A DNA stretch of 64,000 nt. Source: Leptolyngbya sp. PCC 7375. GTDB taxonomy: Bacteria > Cyanobacteriota > Cyanobacteriia > Phormidesmidales > Phormidesmidaceae. The notes under the pieces are model-generated. The model was not told the origin of the DNA. It saw only the letters and a program-made list of their open reading frames with translations, and made no database searches. The first letter of the stretch is position 1. Every line of letters starts with the position of its first letter. Shown here piece by piece: positions 36,799-44,477 of the stretch. The position numbers and the translations under genes were made by a program. The stretch lies in assembly GCF_000316115.1 (NCBI RefSeq), contig NZ_JH993797.1, forward strand, positions 2,714,486-2,778,485, read 5' to 3'.

Positions 36799-36879
36799 GG
36801 TGCGATGCATCGCACCCTACCCGGCTACAAAATCAGGAGATTATGCAATGGATTCTCTAAAGCACTGCGATGCATCGCA
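36799..36879. repeat. two copies of a short palindrome (TGCGATGCATCGCA core)
   Basis: A perfect 18-bp palindrome GGTGCGATGCATCGCACC at 36799-36816 and a 14-bp version at 36866-36879, each followed by CCCT(A/G)CCCG. They occupy the spacer between the split toxin and the Uma2 remnant. Confidence 0.75.
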
Positions 36880-36897
36880 CCCTGCCCGTTTACCCGC

Positions 36898-37548
36898 CTA
36901 AAGGATATTTTGTTGTCTAACCCATGCTCGTAAGTTCTTTTCAGCATTAATTTCGTCTATCTGGGCCTGTTCCAAAAACTCATAAAGTTTCTCCTTGGTC
37001 AAAAAACTAAAGGTTGGACTGACGTCCACCAGTCGATAGTTGTTATTTACTAACTCATAAATTCGCCAGGTTTGTCCGTCATACCGCCAAAATTCTGAAA
37101 CTCCCATCTGCGCATAGAGGTTGAGTTTATCAATATCTGTGTGGGTAATGTCCACATCAACAACCAGATCTGGCGGTGGATCCTGGCTTAAGTCAACGGT
37201 TTTACCGGTGACTTAAGGCTGATTTTGAATATAGTAGGCTTTATCTGGCTCAGCTCCCTGGGTTAAATCTTCTCGGTCTAGGGTAGTTGAGCCCATGCTT
37301 TTGATCTTGAGGCCCATCTCTGATAGTAGGAAGTAGATAAAGCGACCGATCAATTCGCTGTAAAATTCATGGATTTCCAGGGGCATCGTAATTTCTAACG
37401 TTCCACGGTCATACATTAATCGAGCTGAACGGTTCTCACCCAGGGCGTGTAGAATCTGCTGGTACGCCTCCCAGTTAAGGTTATGAAAGATGACTCGCTG
37501 CTCACCCATAGGGCGAGGTGGGGAAACGGGTGATGGAAGGACAACCAT
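36898..37548 (-). pseudogene. Uma2-family (DUF820) putative endonuclease with internal stop
   Basis: The Uma2 family is very abundant in cyanobacteria and has a restriction-endonuclease-like fold; its role is unsettled. The frame from 37548 reads LNWEAYQQILHALGENRSAR, YDRGTLEITMPLEIHEFYSE and so on. It meets a TAA at 37213-37215 right after IQNQP. The same frame then continues VTGKTVDLSQDPPPDLVVDV, THTDIDKLNLYAQMGVSEFW and YDGQTWRIYEL to the stop at 36898. Only the single stop interrupts an otherwise normal 216-residue protein, so inactivation is recent. The catalytic region (PDLVVDVDIT, and DKLNLYAQMGVSEFWRYD) is intact. Confidence 0.82.
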
Positions 37549-37598
37549 TGGCTTCGATTCCTATACTGATTTATGTATCAGGAGGTCCTTTTATTTTA

Positions 37599-38634
37599 GG
37601 CTCAATAGCTGTTTTAGGGAGGTTGCTAAATTCAAGATGAGCAGAGTAGTGTCATGGAATAAAGCCCCCGGTCAGCCTACCTATGCTAACGCTTTCCAAG
37701 TTAATCGATGAGGACAAATGCTACGAGACTATTCGCACGATGCGTTGGCCCGATGGTGTTTGCTGCACTGATTGTGGAGCGAAAAACATTACCAAACGAG
37801 GGAAGCATGCAACCTATTCAGCGCGGCAACGCTATATCTGTGGCGAGTGTGGTCGCCACTTTGATGACTTAACCGACACCATCTTTGCGGGTCGTCATCA
37901 ACCGTTAAAAACCTGGATAGCATGCTTATATTTGATGGGTCTCAATGTCTCCAATCAACAAATTGCCGACGAGTTGAGTCTGCACAAAGATGACGTGCAT
38001 CAGATGACGAGTGAGTTACGCCAAGCGGTGGCCGACAAGCGCCCAGAAGTCCAGTTATCAGGGACGGTGGAGTTTGATGAAGTCTATGTGACAGCCGGTC
38101 ATAAGGGGCAACCAGAGCAGGTTAAAAAAAAGGGCGCAAGGGACGCAGACGTAAACTCAAAGGGCTTCGGGGGCGCGGTACGCTCGAAACGGAAAAACCG
38201 CCGATCTTCGGGATGATTCAGCGAGGTGGAGAAGTGGTGATTAAAATGCTGGCAAATGTTCAACAACAAACCATCAAGCCCATCATTCAGTCCATGGTGA
38301 AACCGGGCACCCTCATCTATACCGACGAGTATGACATCTATGCTCGTTTAGAAACTTGGGGCTATGCTCACAAGAGTGTTTGCCACAGTGCCGGAGAATA
38401 TGCCCGAGATGACGATGGAGATGGCTTCTGTGAAGTCCATGTCAATACGATGGAAGGTTTCTGGTCATTGCTGCGGTCATGGTTGAGACCTCATCGAGGG
38501 ATCTCACAAGAAAAATTACCGATCTATTTGGGGTTCTTTGAATTTGTGCATAATGCTAGAAAAAGAGGGAAAGCCTTGCTGGGTAGTCTATTGAGCACCT
38601 TGCTTGTCTAACTCCCTGAAACGCCGATTGAGCC
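37599..38634 (+). mobile_element. IS1595-family insertion sequence (about 1036 bp)
   Basis: Bounded by imperfect terminal repeats: GGCTCAATAGCTGTTTTAGG at the left end and GGCTCAATCGGCGTTTCAGG read inward on the complement at the right end. Both continue with GAG. The transposase gene fills the element. A clear 8-bp target duplication is not visible in the AT-rich flanks (TTATTTTA on the left, ATTTACCT on the right). The right end lies inside the 3' end of the caspase-NTPase gene. Confidence 0.75.
37683..38611 (+). CDS. IS1595-family transposase, two frames joined by a likely -1 frameshift
   Basis: The N-terminal part has an IS1595 zinc-ribbon (CCTDCGAKNITKRG, YICGECGRHFDD), then TDTIFAGRHQPLKTWIACLY and the first catalytic Asp in VEFDEVYVTAGHKG. 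The zero frame stops at 38216. The -1 frame continues after the A-run at 38124-38131 as KGRKGRRRKLKGLRGRG, PPIFGMIQRGGEVV, the Asp in IYTDEYDIYARL and the end VHVNTMEGFWSLLRSWLRPH. The site A-AAA-AAG (38126-38132) is a classic -1 slippery heptamer, so programmed frameshifting is plausible and the element may be active. Confidence 0.82.
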
Positions 38635-41600
38635 ATTTACCTAATGCGTATACTCGAGATGACTCATCTTGAATTTGACGTGTGATCTCCAATGCTTCAG
38701 GCAAAAGCTCGGATGGTAGATATTTTGCTAGTCCACCCAGTGCAGATATCCGAGACGATTCATCTTGAATTTGGCACGTAATTTCGAAAGCTTTAGGCAA
38801 AAAATCAGATGGCAAATATTTTGCTGCTGAACGTATTGAGTATCCTAAAGAAGACTTATCTTGAACTTTCTGAAATATTTCGAACACTTTGGGCAGAAGT
38901 TCAGATGGCAAATATCTAACTATTTCACCCAATGACCATAACCTATCAAACTCATCTTGGATTGTTGCAAGCATTTCCAATAATTTGGGGAATAGCTTAA
39001 CAGGCAGTGCTTTTGCCATTCTACTAAAGCCTTCTGATCGATGAGTCTCATTTTTAAGCAAGTGCATCGTATCTATTGCTTTATCTGCCATTTCTAGTGG
39101 AAAACACTCAGCTAATTCACTCAAAGCCCATGAAAGTTCATATTCATCTTGAAATTGATCAATTAGCTTTAGAACTTCAGGTAGTAACTCTATTGATAAA
39201 TGTTTAGCTAGCCCACTCAATGCTCGTTCTCGATCTGATTCGTTTTCAATTTTGTTAAGTTCTTGCAATACCTCAGGTAAAAGTTCTGGTAAACGCTCTG
39301 CGAATTTTGCCAATACCTGTATCCGATAAGACTCATTTTCTATTTGGTATACAGCTTCTAAGGCTAGAGAGACTCTTTCAAACGGCAAATGCGGCACCAA
39401 CACTTTTAGCATCTTCATTCGATAAAACTCATCCTGAATAGCAGTAGTCATCACCCAAGATTCCTCTAATAATTCAGGTATCAAGTACTCTGCTAGTCCA
39501 CTAAAAGCCTCTATCCTATGGGATAAATCTTCAATGTGATAAGCAATTTTGAAAACTTCAGGCAGATTTTTTTGAGGTACATATTGTGCCAACAATCTTA
39601 ATGCAATCGCTTGATCAAGACTATTCTGAATCTGGCGCGTAATATCGATAACTGTTGAAAAGTAATTTGATGGCAAGTGTTTGGCGATTTCACCCAAGGC
39701 AAGAGCACGATAGGAAAATCCTTGAGTTTGGTGTCGATGCTGACCATATCGATCTTGAATCTGACAAACTGTCTCTAACACCTCTGGCCACAGTTCTGGA
39801 AATCGTTCTGCTAATTTGCCCAACACATAGGACCGATATGCTGCATCTTCAATCTGCCCAATCGTCTTTTGAACCTCTGGCAAAAGTGATTCTGGCATAT
39901 ATGGAACAATCGAGGAGATACATGATGCTCTGTGCCAAGGATTCTGCGCCTGTTGTGCATAGGCTAACCCTTGTGCAGGCGACCAAATTTCCTTCTCTAC
40001 TAAAGCTCCTACTAAATCTGCAGGTACATTACTAGCAATACTGTTAATAGATGTTCGAATCAATGCATAGCGAAACAACAGCGCTAGTGTTTCTCCTGGC
40101 TCATTCGCATAATTCTTTTTCGCCAGCTCCCAAGCCCGTGCGACATCATTCACAAACCCCGCAGGCTTACCAATCGCATCACAAGCCTCATACCAACCAT
40201 TTCGCCCATCAGCATTGCTAGCCCGCAACAGCTCATGAATCTCCTGCACCTGTTTAGCCTGCTCCATATGCCAGGTAAGCCGGTCATAAATATAGCCATC
40301 ATCCGTCAGCGTATGCCACTGCCCCCGCTCCGTCTTCGCCCGATACCGCTCCAAAAATTCACTATGGGCCTCCGCCTTCGTCATACCCAACCCCGGCAGG
40401 TCCCCATCCTGCAAAGGCTGCGGTGCACTTACCAACAATCGCTGCGCCAGATCATGCATCCGAAATGTGCGCCGCGCCTCCGGTCCCGCCTGCTTAGCCC
40501 CCTGCAACAACAACGCCTTCGAACTAAACGTCCGCAATATCGACCCCGCCTGCCGCTTCGACACCTGCCACAGCGTCACCGCCATCTCCTGCGTCAGACT
40601 CACATCCTCCGGCACTATCCCCAACCATGCAAATTGTCGCAACTGCTCCGCCGACAGCTGCTTCAAACTCAAATTAAAACAAGCCGTCAGACTATACTTC
40701 CGCCGCTTCGCATCATCTGGAATAGCATCACGCCCATAGAGATCCAACGCCTCCAGCCGCACCACCTCTTCCTGAAAATCCTCAAGCAGCTCAGTCCACG
40801 TCACCCCCTCCTCAATCTGCGACGCTGCCAGCTCCAACGCCAAGGGCAAATACCCCACCCGTTCCGCAAAGTCCAACGCCTGCTGACGATCCTCTTCGCT
40901 CAGCTCCTCCTTCAGCTTTTGCGTCATCAGCTCCAGCGACTGCTCCGGGCTCATCACATCTAGGCTGTACTTATGTGCCTCCGGAATCTTCGCCTCCCGC
41001 GTCGTCACCAGCACACAACAACCATTGCCACCCACCCGAAACGGCTCCAAATGCGCCGGATTCCAGACATCGTCTACTACCAGCAGCGCTTTTTGGTCAT
41101 ACAACAACGTCCGCAAATGGTTCGACGCCGCCTCAACAGCAGTGGGCTTATAGTCATGGTCCCCCAGCGCCTGTATCCACCCACTCAACAACGGCAAAAT
41201 ATCCGGATTCTGCCCCAATGTGGACCACAAAATCCCATCTGAAAAGCGCGCCTGCACATCCTCGTCATGGGCCAGCTTCGACGCCAGCACCGACTTGCCG
41301 ATGCCACCGAGACCATAGATGGCACTAACAACCAATGTGCCAAATGTTTTCTTGTCGTCATATAGCAGTTGTTCTTTTACCTTGTCCTGGTGCTCTGGTC
41401 GCTCAACAAAATGCTCCGGCAACGGCGGCATCTGTAACGGAATACCCCAGTTACGACGAGATTTTTTCTCAGGTTCAGCAACAGCTCCATAACTCTCTTC
41501 ATCATTCTGTTGTCTACCCTGAAACCAAACAATCGGCAAGGCCCTACCCTTACCAAACCGTCTGGGCTCCTGGCGGCTATTTTTTAGCGCCTCATCCAAA

Positions 41601-42241
41601 TGGGCAAACACCGTATCACCAGAGATATAGCCCTTGTTATTCACCTTTTCAGGCACCAACACATCCAATACCGCACCTGTAAAAACGCTATGGTCTTCCC
41701 GCTTCTTTGCCCAGGCACTTTCATGGCCACGACAGGATGTAATCAGGTAATAATCTTGCTCAGAATTTAACCCTGCAAAACTACGCTCAACTAGCTCCGA
41801 CTCAATCAACTCACCACTGTGGCAAGCGTCGATAAACATTACTAAACTGCTTAGATCTGAATCGCAAATCAGATCATTCAGGTCAGAAAACGAAATTGCC
41901 TTTGTCTGCCGTTTGGGTTGATTATTCTCCAGGGTGACGGTGCAGTCAGACGTGGTCAGATAGCCTTTTGTCCCCCCTAGCCCACCTTTAACTGCCAGGC
42001 CATGGCCAGTGAAATAGATAAATGCCTCATTTTTAGCTGCATCTTGCTGGATAAGCTTAGTTAGTGCCTCTTCTAGCTCTTCAGCTGTGACATGCCCTGA
42101 AAGCACTGTCACCCGTTCACATTGCCCATGGTTTCTAAGGATTTGTGCTATGGCTTCTGCATCACCAACCGGTTTACTCAAGTTTTTGAGGTCGCTGCTT
42201 TTGTAATCAGAAATTCCAACAACAAGGGCGTAACGGGCCAT
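38588..42241 (-). CDS. caspase-NTPase (STAND) protein with 13 C-terminal helical repeats
   Basis: 1217 residues. The N-terminal caspase-fold (peptidase C14) domain has the catalytic dyad His80 in FIYFTGHGLA and Cys140 in FIDACHSGE. An NB-ARC/AP-ATPase module follows at about 285-640: GLGGIGKS P-loop at 310-317, LLVVDDVW Walker B at about 386-393, a VLVTTREAKI sensor-like strand and YLPLALELAA (GxP-type) motif. From about 782 to 1202 come 13 repeats of about 32 residues on a pattern LPSELLPEALEI..QIQDESSR..ALGGLAKY; the last three are the most alike. This is the effector-NTPase-sensor layout of bacterial NLR-like conflict proteins. Residues 1203-1217 derive from the IS1595 end, cutting repeat 13 short. 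A Trypco1-like gene is divergent. Confidence 0.85.
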   Translation of the reverse strand: MARYALVVGISDYKSSDLKNLSKPVGDAEAIAQILRNHGQCERVTVLSGHVTAEELEEALTKLIQQDAAKNEAFIYFTGHGLAVKGGLGGTKGYLTTSDCTVTLENNQPKRQTKAISFSDLNDLICDSDLSSLVMFIDACHSGELIESELVERSFAGLNSEQDYYLITSCRGHESAWAKKREDHSVFTGAVLDVLVPEKVNNKGYISGDTVFAHLDEALKNSRQEPRRFGKGRALPIVWFQGRQQNDEESYGAVAEPEKKSRRNWGIPLQMPPLPEHFVERPEHQDKVKEQLLYDDKKTFGTLVVSAIYGLGGIGKSVLASKLAHDEDVQARFSDGILWSTLGQNPDILPLLSGWIQALGDHDYKPTAVEAASNHLRTLLYDQKALLVVDDVWNPAHLEPFRVGGNGCCVLVTTREAKIPEAHKYSLDVMSPEQSLELMTQKLKEELSEEDRQQALDFAERVGYLPLALELAASQIEEGVTWTELLEDFQEEVVRLEALDLYGRDAIPDDAKRRKYSLTACFNLSLKQLSAEQLRQFAWLGIVPEDVSLTQEMAVTLWQVSKRQAGSILRTFSSKALLLQGAKQAGPEARRTFRMHDLAQRLLVSAPQPLQDGDLPGLGMTKAEAHSEFLERYRAKTERGQWHTLTDDGYIYDRLTWHMEQAKQVQEIHELLRASNADGRNGWYEACDAIGKPAGFVNDVARAWELAKKNYANEPGETLALLFRYALIRTSINSIASNVPADLVGALVEKEIWSPAQGLAYAQQAQNPWHRASCISSIVPYMPESLLPEVQKTIGQIEDAAYRSYVLGKLAERFPELWPEVLETVCQIQDRYGQHRHQTQGFSYRALALGEIAKHLPSNYFSTVIDITRQIQNSLDQAIALRLLAQYVPQKNLPEVFKIAYHIEDLSHRIEAFSGLAEYLIPELLEESWVMTTAIQDEFYRMKMLKVLVPHLPFERVSLALEAVYQIENESYRIQVLAKFAERLPELLPEVLQELNKIENESDRERALSGLAKHLSIELLPEVLKLIDQFQDEYELSWALSELAECFPLEMADKAIDTMHLLKNETHRSEGFSRMAKALPVKLFPKLLEMLATIQDEFDRLWSLGEIVRYLPSELLPKVFEIFQKVQDKSSLGYSIRSAAKYLPSDFLPKAFEITCQIQDESSRISALGGLAKYLPSELLPEALEITRQIQDESSRVYALGKWLNRRFRELDKQGAQ

Positions 42242-42327
42242 GGGCTTAAGACTTTCCAGGAAAACACGGAGTTTAGGACACCGGCACCCTTAAGATAACC
42301 GATGTTTTCAGCACCCCCTAAAAACCT

Positions 42328-42678
42328 ATGACTGATGTAAATCGCCTCGTCTTGGAAGATGAATCTGGCACTGCCTACACCATGTATTTTGAAACCGATG
42401 ACGCTATCGATACGCCATCAGCCCCCAGCGATGATGACGAATACGAAGCCATGGGCGTTAGCACTGAGGTTCAGGCGAAGCTCGAAGATATCCATGGGAC
42501 GCTGAAGAGCTATGCCAACTATGCCCTTGGTGCATTCAAAGGGGTGGCTGGCGCTGAGGTGGAGGAAATTACGCTGAAATTTGGGATTAAGATTGCTGGA
42601 TCGACGGGGTTACCGGTCCTGGCACAGGGCTCGGCAGAGGGCAGTTTTGAAATCGAGGTGAAGTGTAAGCCGAAGTGA
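42328..42678 (+). CDS. Trypco1-like small protein (CU044_2847 family)
   Basis: 116 residues. The C-terminal part (VEEITLKFGIKIAGSTGLPV and SAEGSFEIEVKC) matches the Trypsin-co-occurring domain 1 (Trypco1/CU044_2847) pattern. The N-terminal half holds an acidic Asp/Ser-rich stretch (DAIDTPSAPSDDDEYEAMGV). Trypco domains are known as companions of trypsin-like or caspase-like proteases and NTPases in predicted conflict systems. It starts 86 bases from the caspase-NTPase start, in divergent orientation, so joint regulation is likely. Its proposed job as a regulatory or sensing partner is inference. Confidence 0.75.
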   Translation: MTDVNRLVLEDESGTAYTMYFETDDAIDTPSAPSDDDEYEAMGVSTEVQAKLEDIHGTLKSYANYALGAFKGVAGAEVEEITLKFGIKIAGSTGLPVLAQGSAEGSFEIEVKCKPK

Positions 42679-42700
42679 TGGAAGTGGAAGAGTGGAACGG

Positions 42701-42840
42701 AGGATTGGCCCTCACCCTAAATCCCTCTCCCTGGGGAGAGGGACTTTGAGGACGGAGATAGGGTTCCAACTAGATAAATCTTGCTAAACCCCTTCTCCCC
42801 TTCTCCCTCGGGGAGAAGGGGCTGGGGAATGAGGGCAACC
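42701..42840. repeat. two related pyrimidine/purine-rich hairpin repeats
   Basis: The CCCTCTCCC...GGGAGAGGG hairpin near 42723-42742 and a CCCCTTCTCC...GGAGAAGGGG hairpin near 42788-42822 are of a type scattered through cyanobacterial intergenic DNA. They follow the Trypco1-like gene and may act as a terminator. Confidence 0.7.
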
Positions 42841-42982
42841 CATTGTTAAAACAAGCGCACATTTTCCCAAACGGGCATGGTAGCCTCCTTTAGAATGAGG
42901 AATCATCAGTTATCATCATCTACTTACCGATAGTTCAGCCTTACTATTTCAGCTCGTCCACCCCTTTTTGAGGAACCCATCA

Positions 42983-43564
42983 GTGCCCAAAGTGCGTCGC
43001 AAAAATCGTCGCTTAACTCTGGCGTCCTTGCTGCTCTTAGCAACAGGACTCTGGCTTGGTCAATGGCACATACGCGGTCGCCTATCGTCACCAACGGTTG
43101 CGCTGGTCTTAGGGGGGGACACTCATCGGGAAGAGTTTGCGGCTGAATTCGCCACTGATCATCCTGATATAGACGTATGGATTTCATCGGGGGCAAATCC
43201 TGAATACGCCACTTGGGTATTTCAAGAATCTCAGGTATCTCTAGAAAGGCTGCATTTGGACTATCGAGCCGTAGATACGGTGACTAACTTTACGACGTTA
43301 GTTGATGATTTTGAACGGCTGGGAATCAAAAGCGTTTATTTAATTACATCGGACTACCACATGCGACGGGCAAATACCATCGCCACCATCGTGTTAGGTA
43401 GTCGCGGCATTCATTACAAGCCTTTACCCGTAGCTTCTGAACGTCCACCAGAGCCATTGATCCGCAGCTTTCGTGACGGAGGTCGCTCAATTCTATGGGT
43501 ATTTACTGGTAAAACTGGATCGGAGTTGGCTCAGCTGTCGTCCAAGTTGCCCGCTCTACCGTAG
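42983..43564 (+). CDS. YdcF/DUF218-family membrane-anchored protein
   Basis: 193 residues. The start is a GTG at 42983, chosen because GAGGAA lies 7 bases upstream; a TTG at 42968 gives a slightly longer frame. One N-terminal membrane helix (LTLASLLLLATGLWLGQWHI) leads to a DUF218 domain: VALVLGGDTHREEFAAEFA, IDVWISSGANPEYA, DTVTNFTTLVDDFERLG and VYLITSDYHMRRANTIATIV. This family includes SanA/ElyC/YdcF, membrane-associated proteins tied to envelope polymers in enterobacteria. The exact substrate is unknown. Confidence 0.85.
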   Translation: MPKVRRKNRRLTLASLLLLATGLWLGQWHIRGRLSSPTVALVLGGDTHREEFAAEFATDHPDIDVWISSGANPEYATWVFQESQVSLERLHLDYRAVDTVTNFTTLVDDFERLGIKSVYLITSDYHMRRANTIATIVLGSRGIHYKPLPVASERPPEPLIRSFRDGGRSILWVFTGKTGSELAQLSSKLPALP

Positions 43565-43620
43565 CTGTTGGGGCAGGGTTGCTCTCCCTGGCAGACATTT
43601 GATGTTTTTCGAGGCTGGCT

Positions 43621-44367
43621 ATGTCTTCTACATTGAAGGATTCTCTCTACACTGAAGAACAGATTAAAGCCTGGTTGCGAGGGCTGTTGGCTATTGCCTG
43701 GGCCGATGGTGAGTTTGATGCTCAAGAGCAAGAGCTGATCCACACCATGATGGATGAGGAATTTGCCCCAGGTCTGGATTTTGAAACCTTTGAGCCCATT
43801 ACGCCAGCAGATTTAGCGGCTGTCCTCAAGCCGAATCCAGGCGCTGCGGAAAACTTTTTGCGAATGGCGGTGATGGTTGCGATCGCAGACGGCATCTACT
43901 CCGCCGCCGAAGATAAAGTCCTCATGGAATTCTGCCAGGCCCTCAATCTCGATACAGCCATCCTACAGACCCTGCAATCCACCCTCTACAACCTGCGTCA
44001 GATCAAGGAAGAGGTTCAACCCGGCACCAGTCTGACCAAAGATAAAGATAAAGCCACCCCCGTCGCCGCTGCGGCCAGCCCCCTACAGCCCCCCACTCCC
44101 AAAACCGGCCCTGATCCGCTTAAGCCCATGCGCGAGTGGCTGGACCAGCTAGACGTTCAAGACCCGCGTCTGGCCCGCTTTGTCTGCAAAATGGTTCCAT
44201 CTCAGTGCCCTTTTGAGCGCGATGTCACCCTATTTGGCAAAAAGGTGGTGCACATTCCGCCCATGTGTAAGCTCAACCCACTTTACGAACAGCTAGTGGG
44301 CCTAAGGTTTCGGGCTCTATCTCATCTAGCCGATGACCTGGGCGAGGATGTCACACCTTATCTATAG
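43621..44367 (+). CDS. TerB-like domain fused to Mo-dependent-nitrogenase C-terminal domain
   Basis: 248 residues. The N-terminal ~120 form a TerB-like helical bundle (LRGLLAIAWADGEFDAQEQE, MAVMVAIADGIYSAAEDKVL), a metal-binding fold of the tellurite-resistance family. After a Pro/Ala linker, residues ~165-245 match the domain called Mo-dependent nitrogenase C-terminus: WLDQLDVQDPRLARFVCKMV, PSQCPFERDVTLFGKKVVHI and PPMCKLNPLYEQLVGLRFRA. Despite the family name, no nitrogenase genes are nearby. Both domains occur singly in cyanobacteria; their role is not known. No signal peptide. Confidence 0.85.
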   Translation: MSSTLKDSLYTEEQIKAWLRGLLAIAWADGEFDAQEQELIHTMMDEEFAPGLDFETFEPITPADLAAVLKPNPGAAENFLRMAVMVAIADGIYSAAEDKVLMEFCQALNLDTAILQTLQSTLYNLRQIKEEVQPGTSLTKDKDKATPVAAAASPLQPPTPKTGPDPLKPMREWLDQLDVQDPRLARFVCKMVPSQCPFERDVTLFGKKVVHIPPMCKLNPLYEQLVGLRFRALSHLADDLGEDVTPYL

Positions 44368-44477
44368 CGGTTTTGAGTTCTAGCAGTTTTGAGTTAGAGC
44401 AGACGTGGACCTTTTGTTCAGTCAGGCAATGCCCAACATCAACCATTCAAAACTAAAAACTTAAAACTCAAGGTGTG

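Noticed and set aside
36799..36879. A CRISPR-like pair of palindromes
   Set aside because: Only two unequal copies with a single spacer and no further units; not a CRISPR array. No CRISPR array was seen anywhere in the window.
40235..40963. A 242-codon open frame antisense to the caspase-NTPase gene
   Set aside because: Arg/Leu/Gln-rich composition typical of the complement of a helical, GC-rich coding region; the opposite strand has clear domains.
43621..44367. A nitrogenase-related function from the domain name Mo-dependent nitrogenase C-terminus
   Set aside because: No nif genes in the window, and the domain is widespread in cyanobacteria that do not fix nitrogen.
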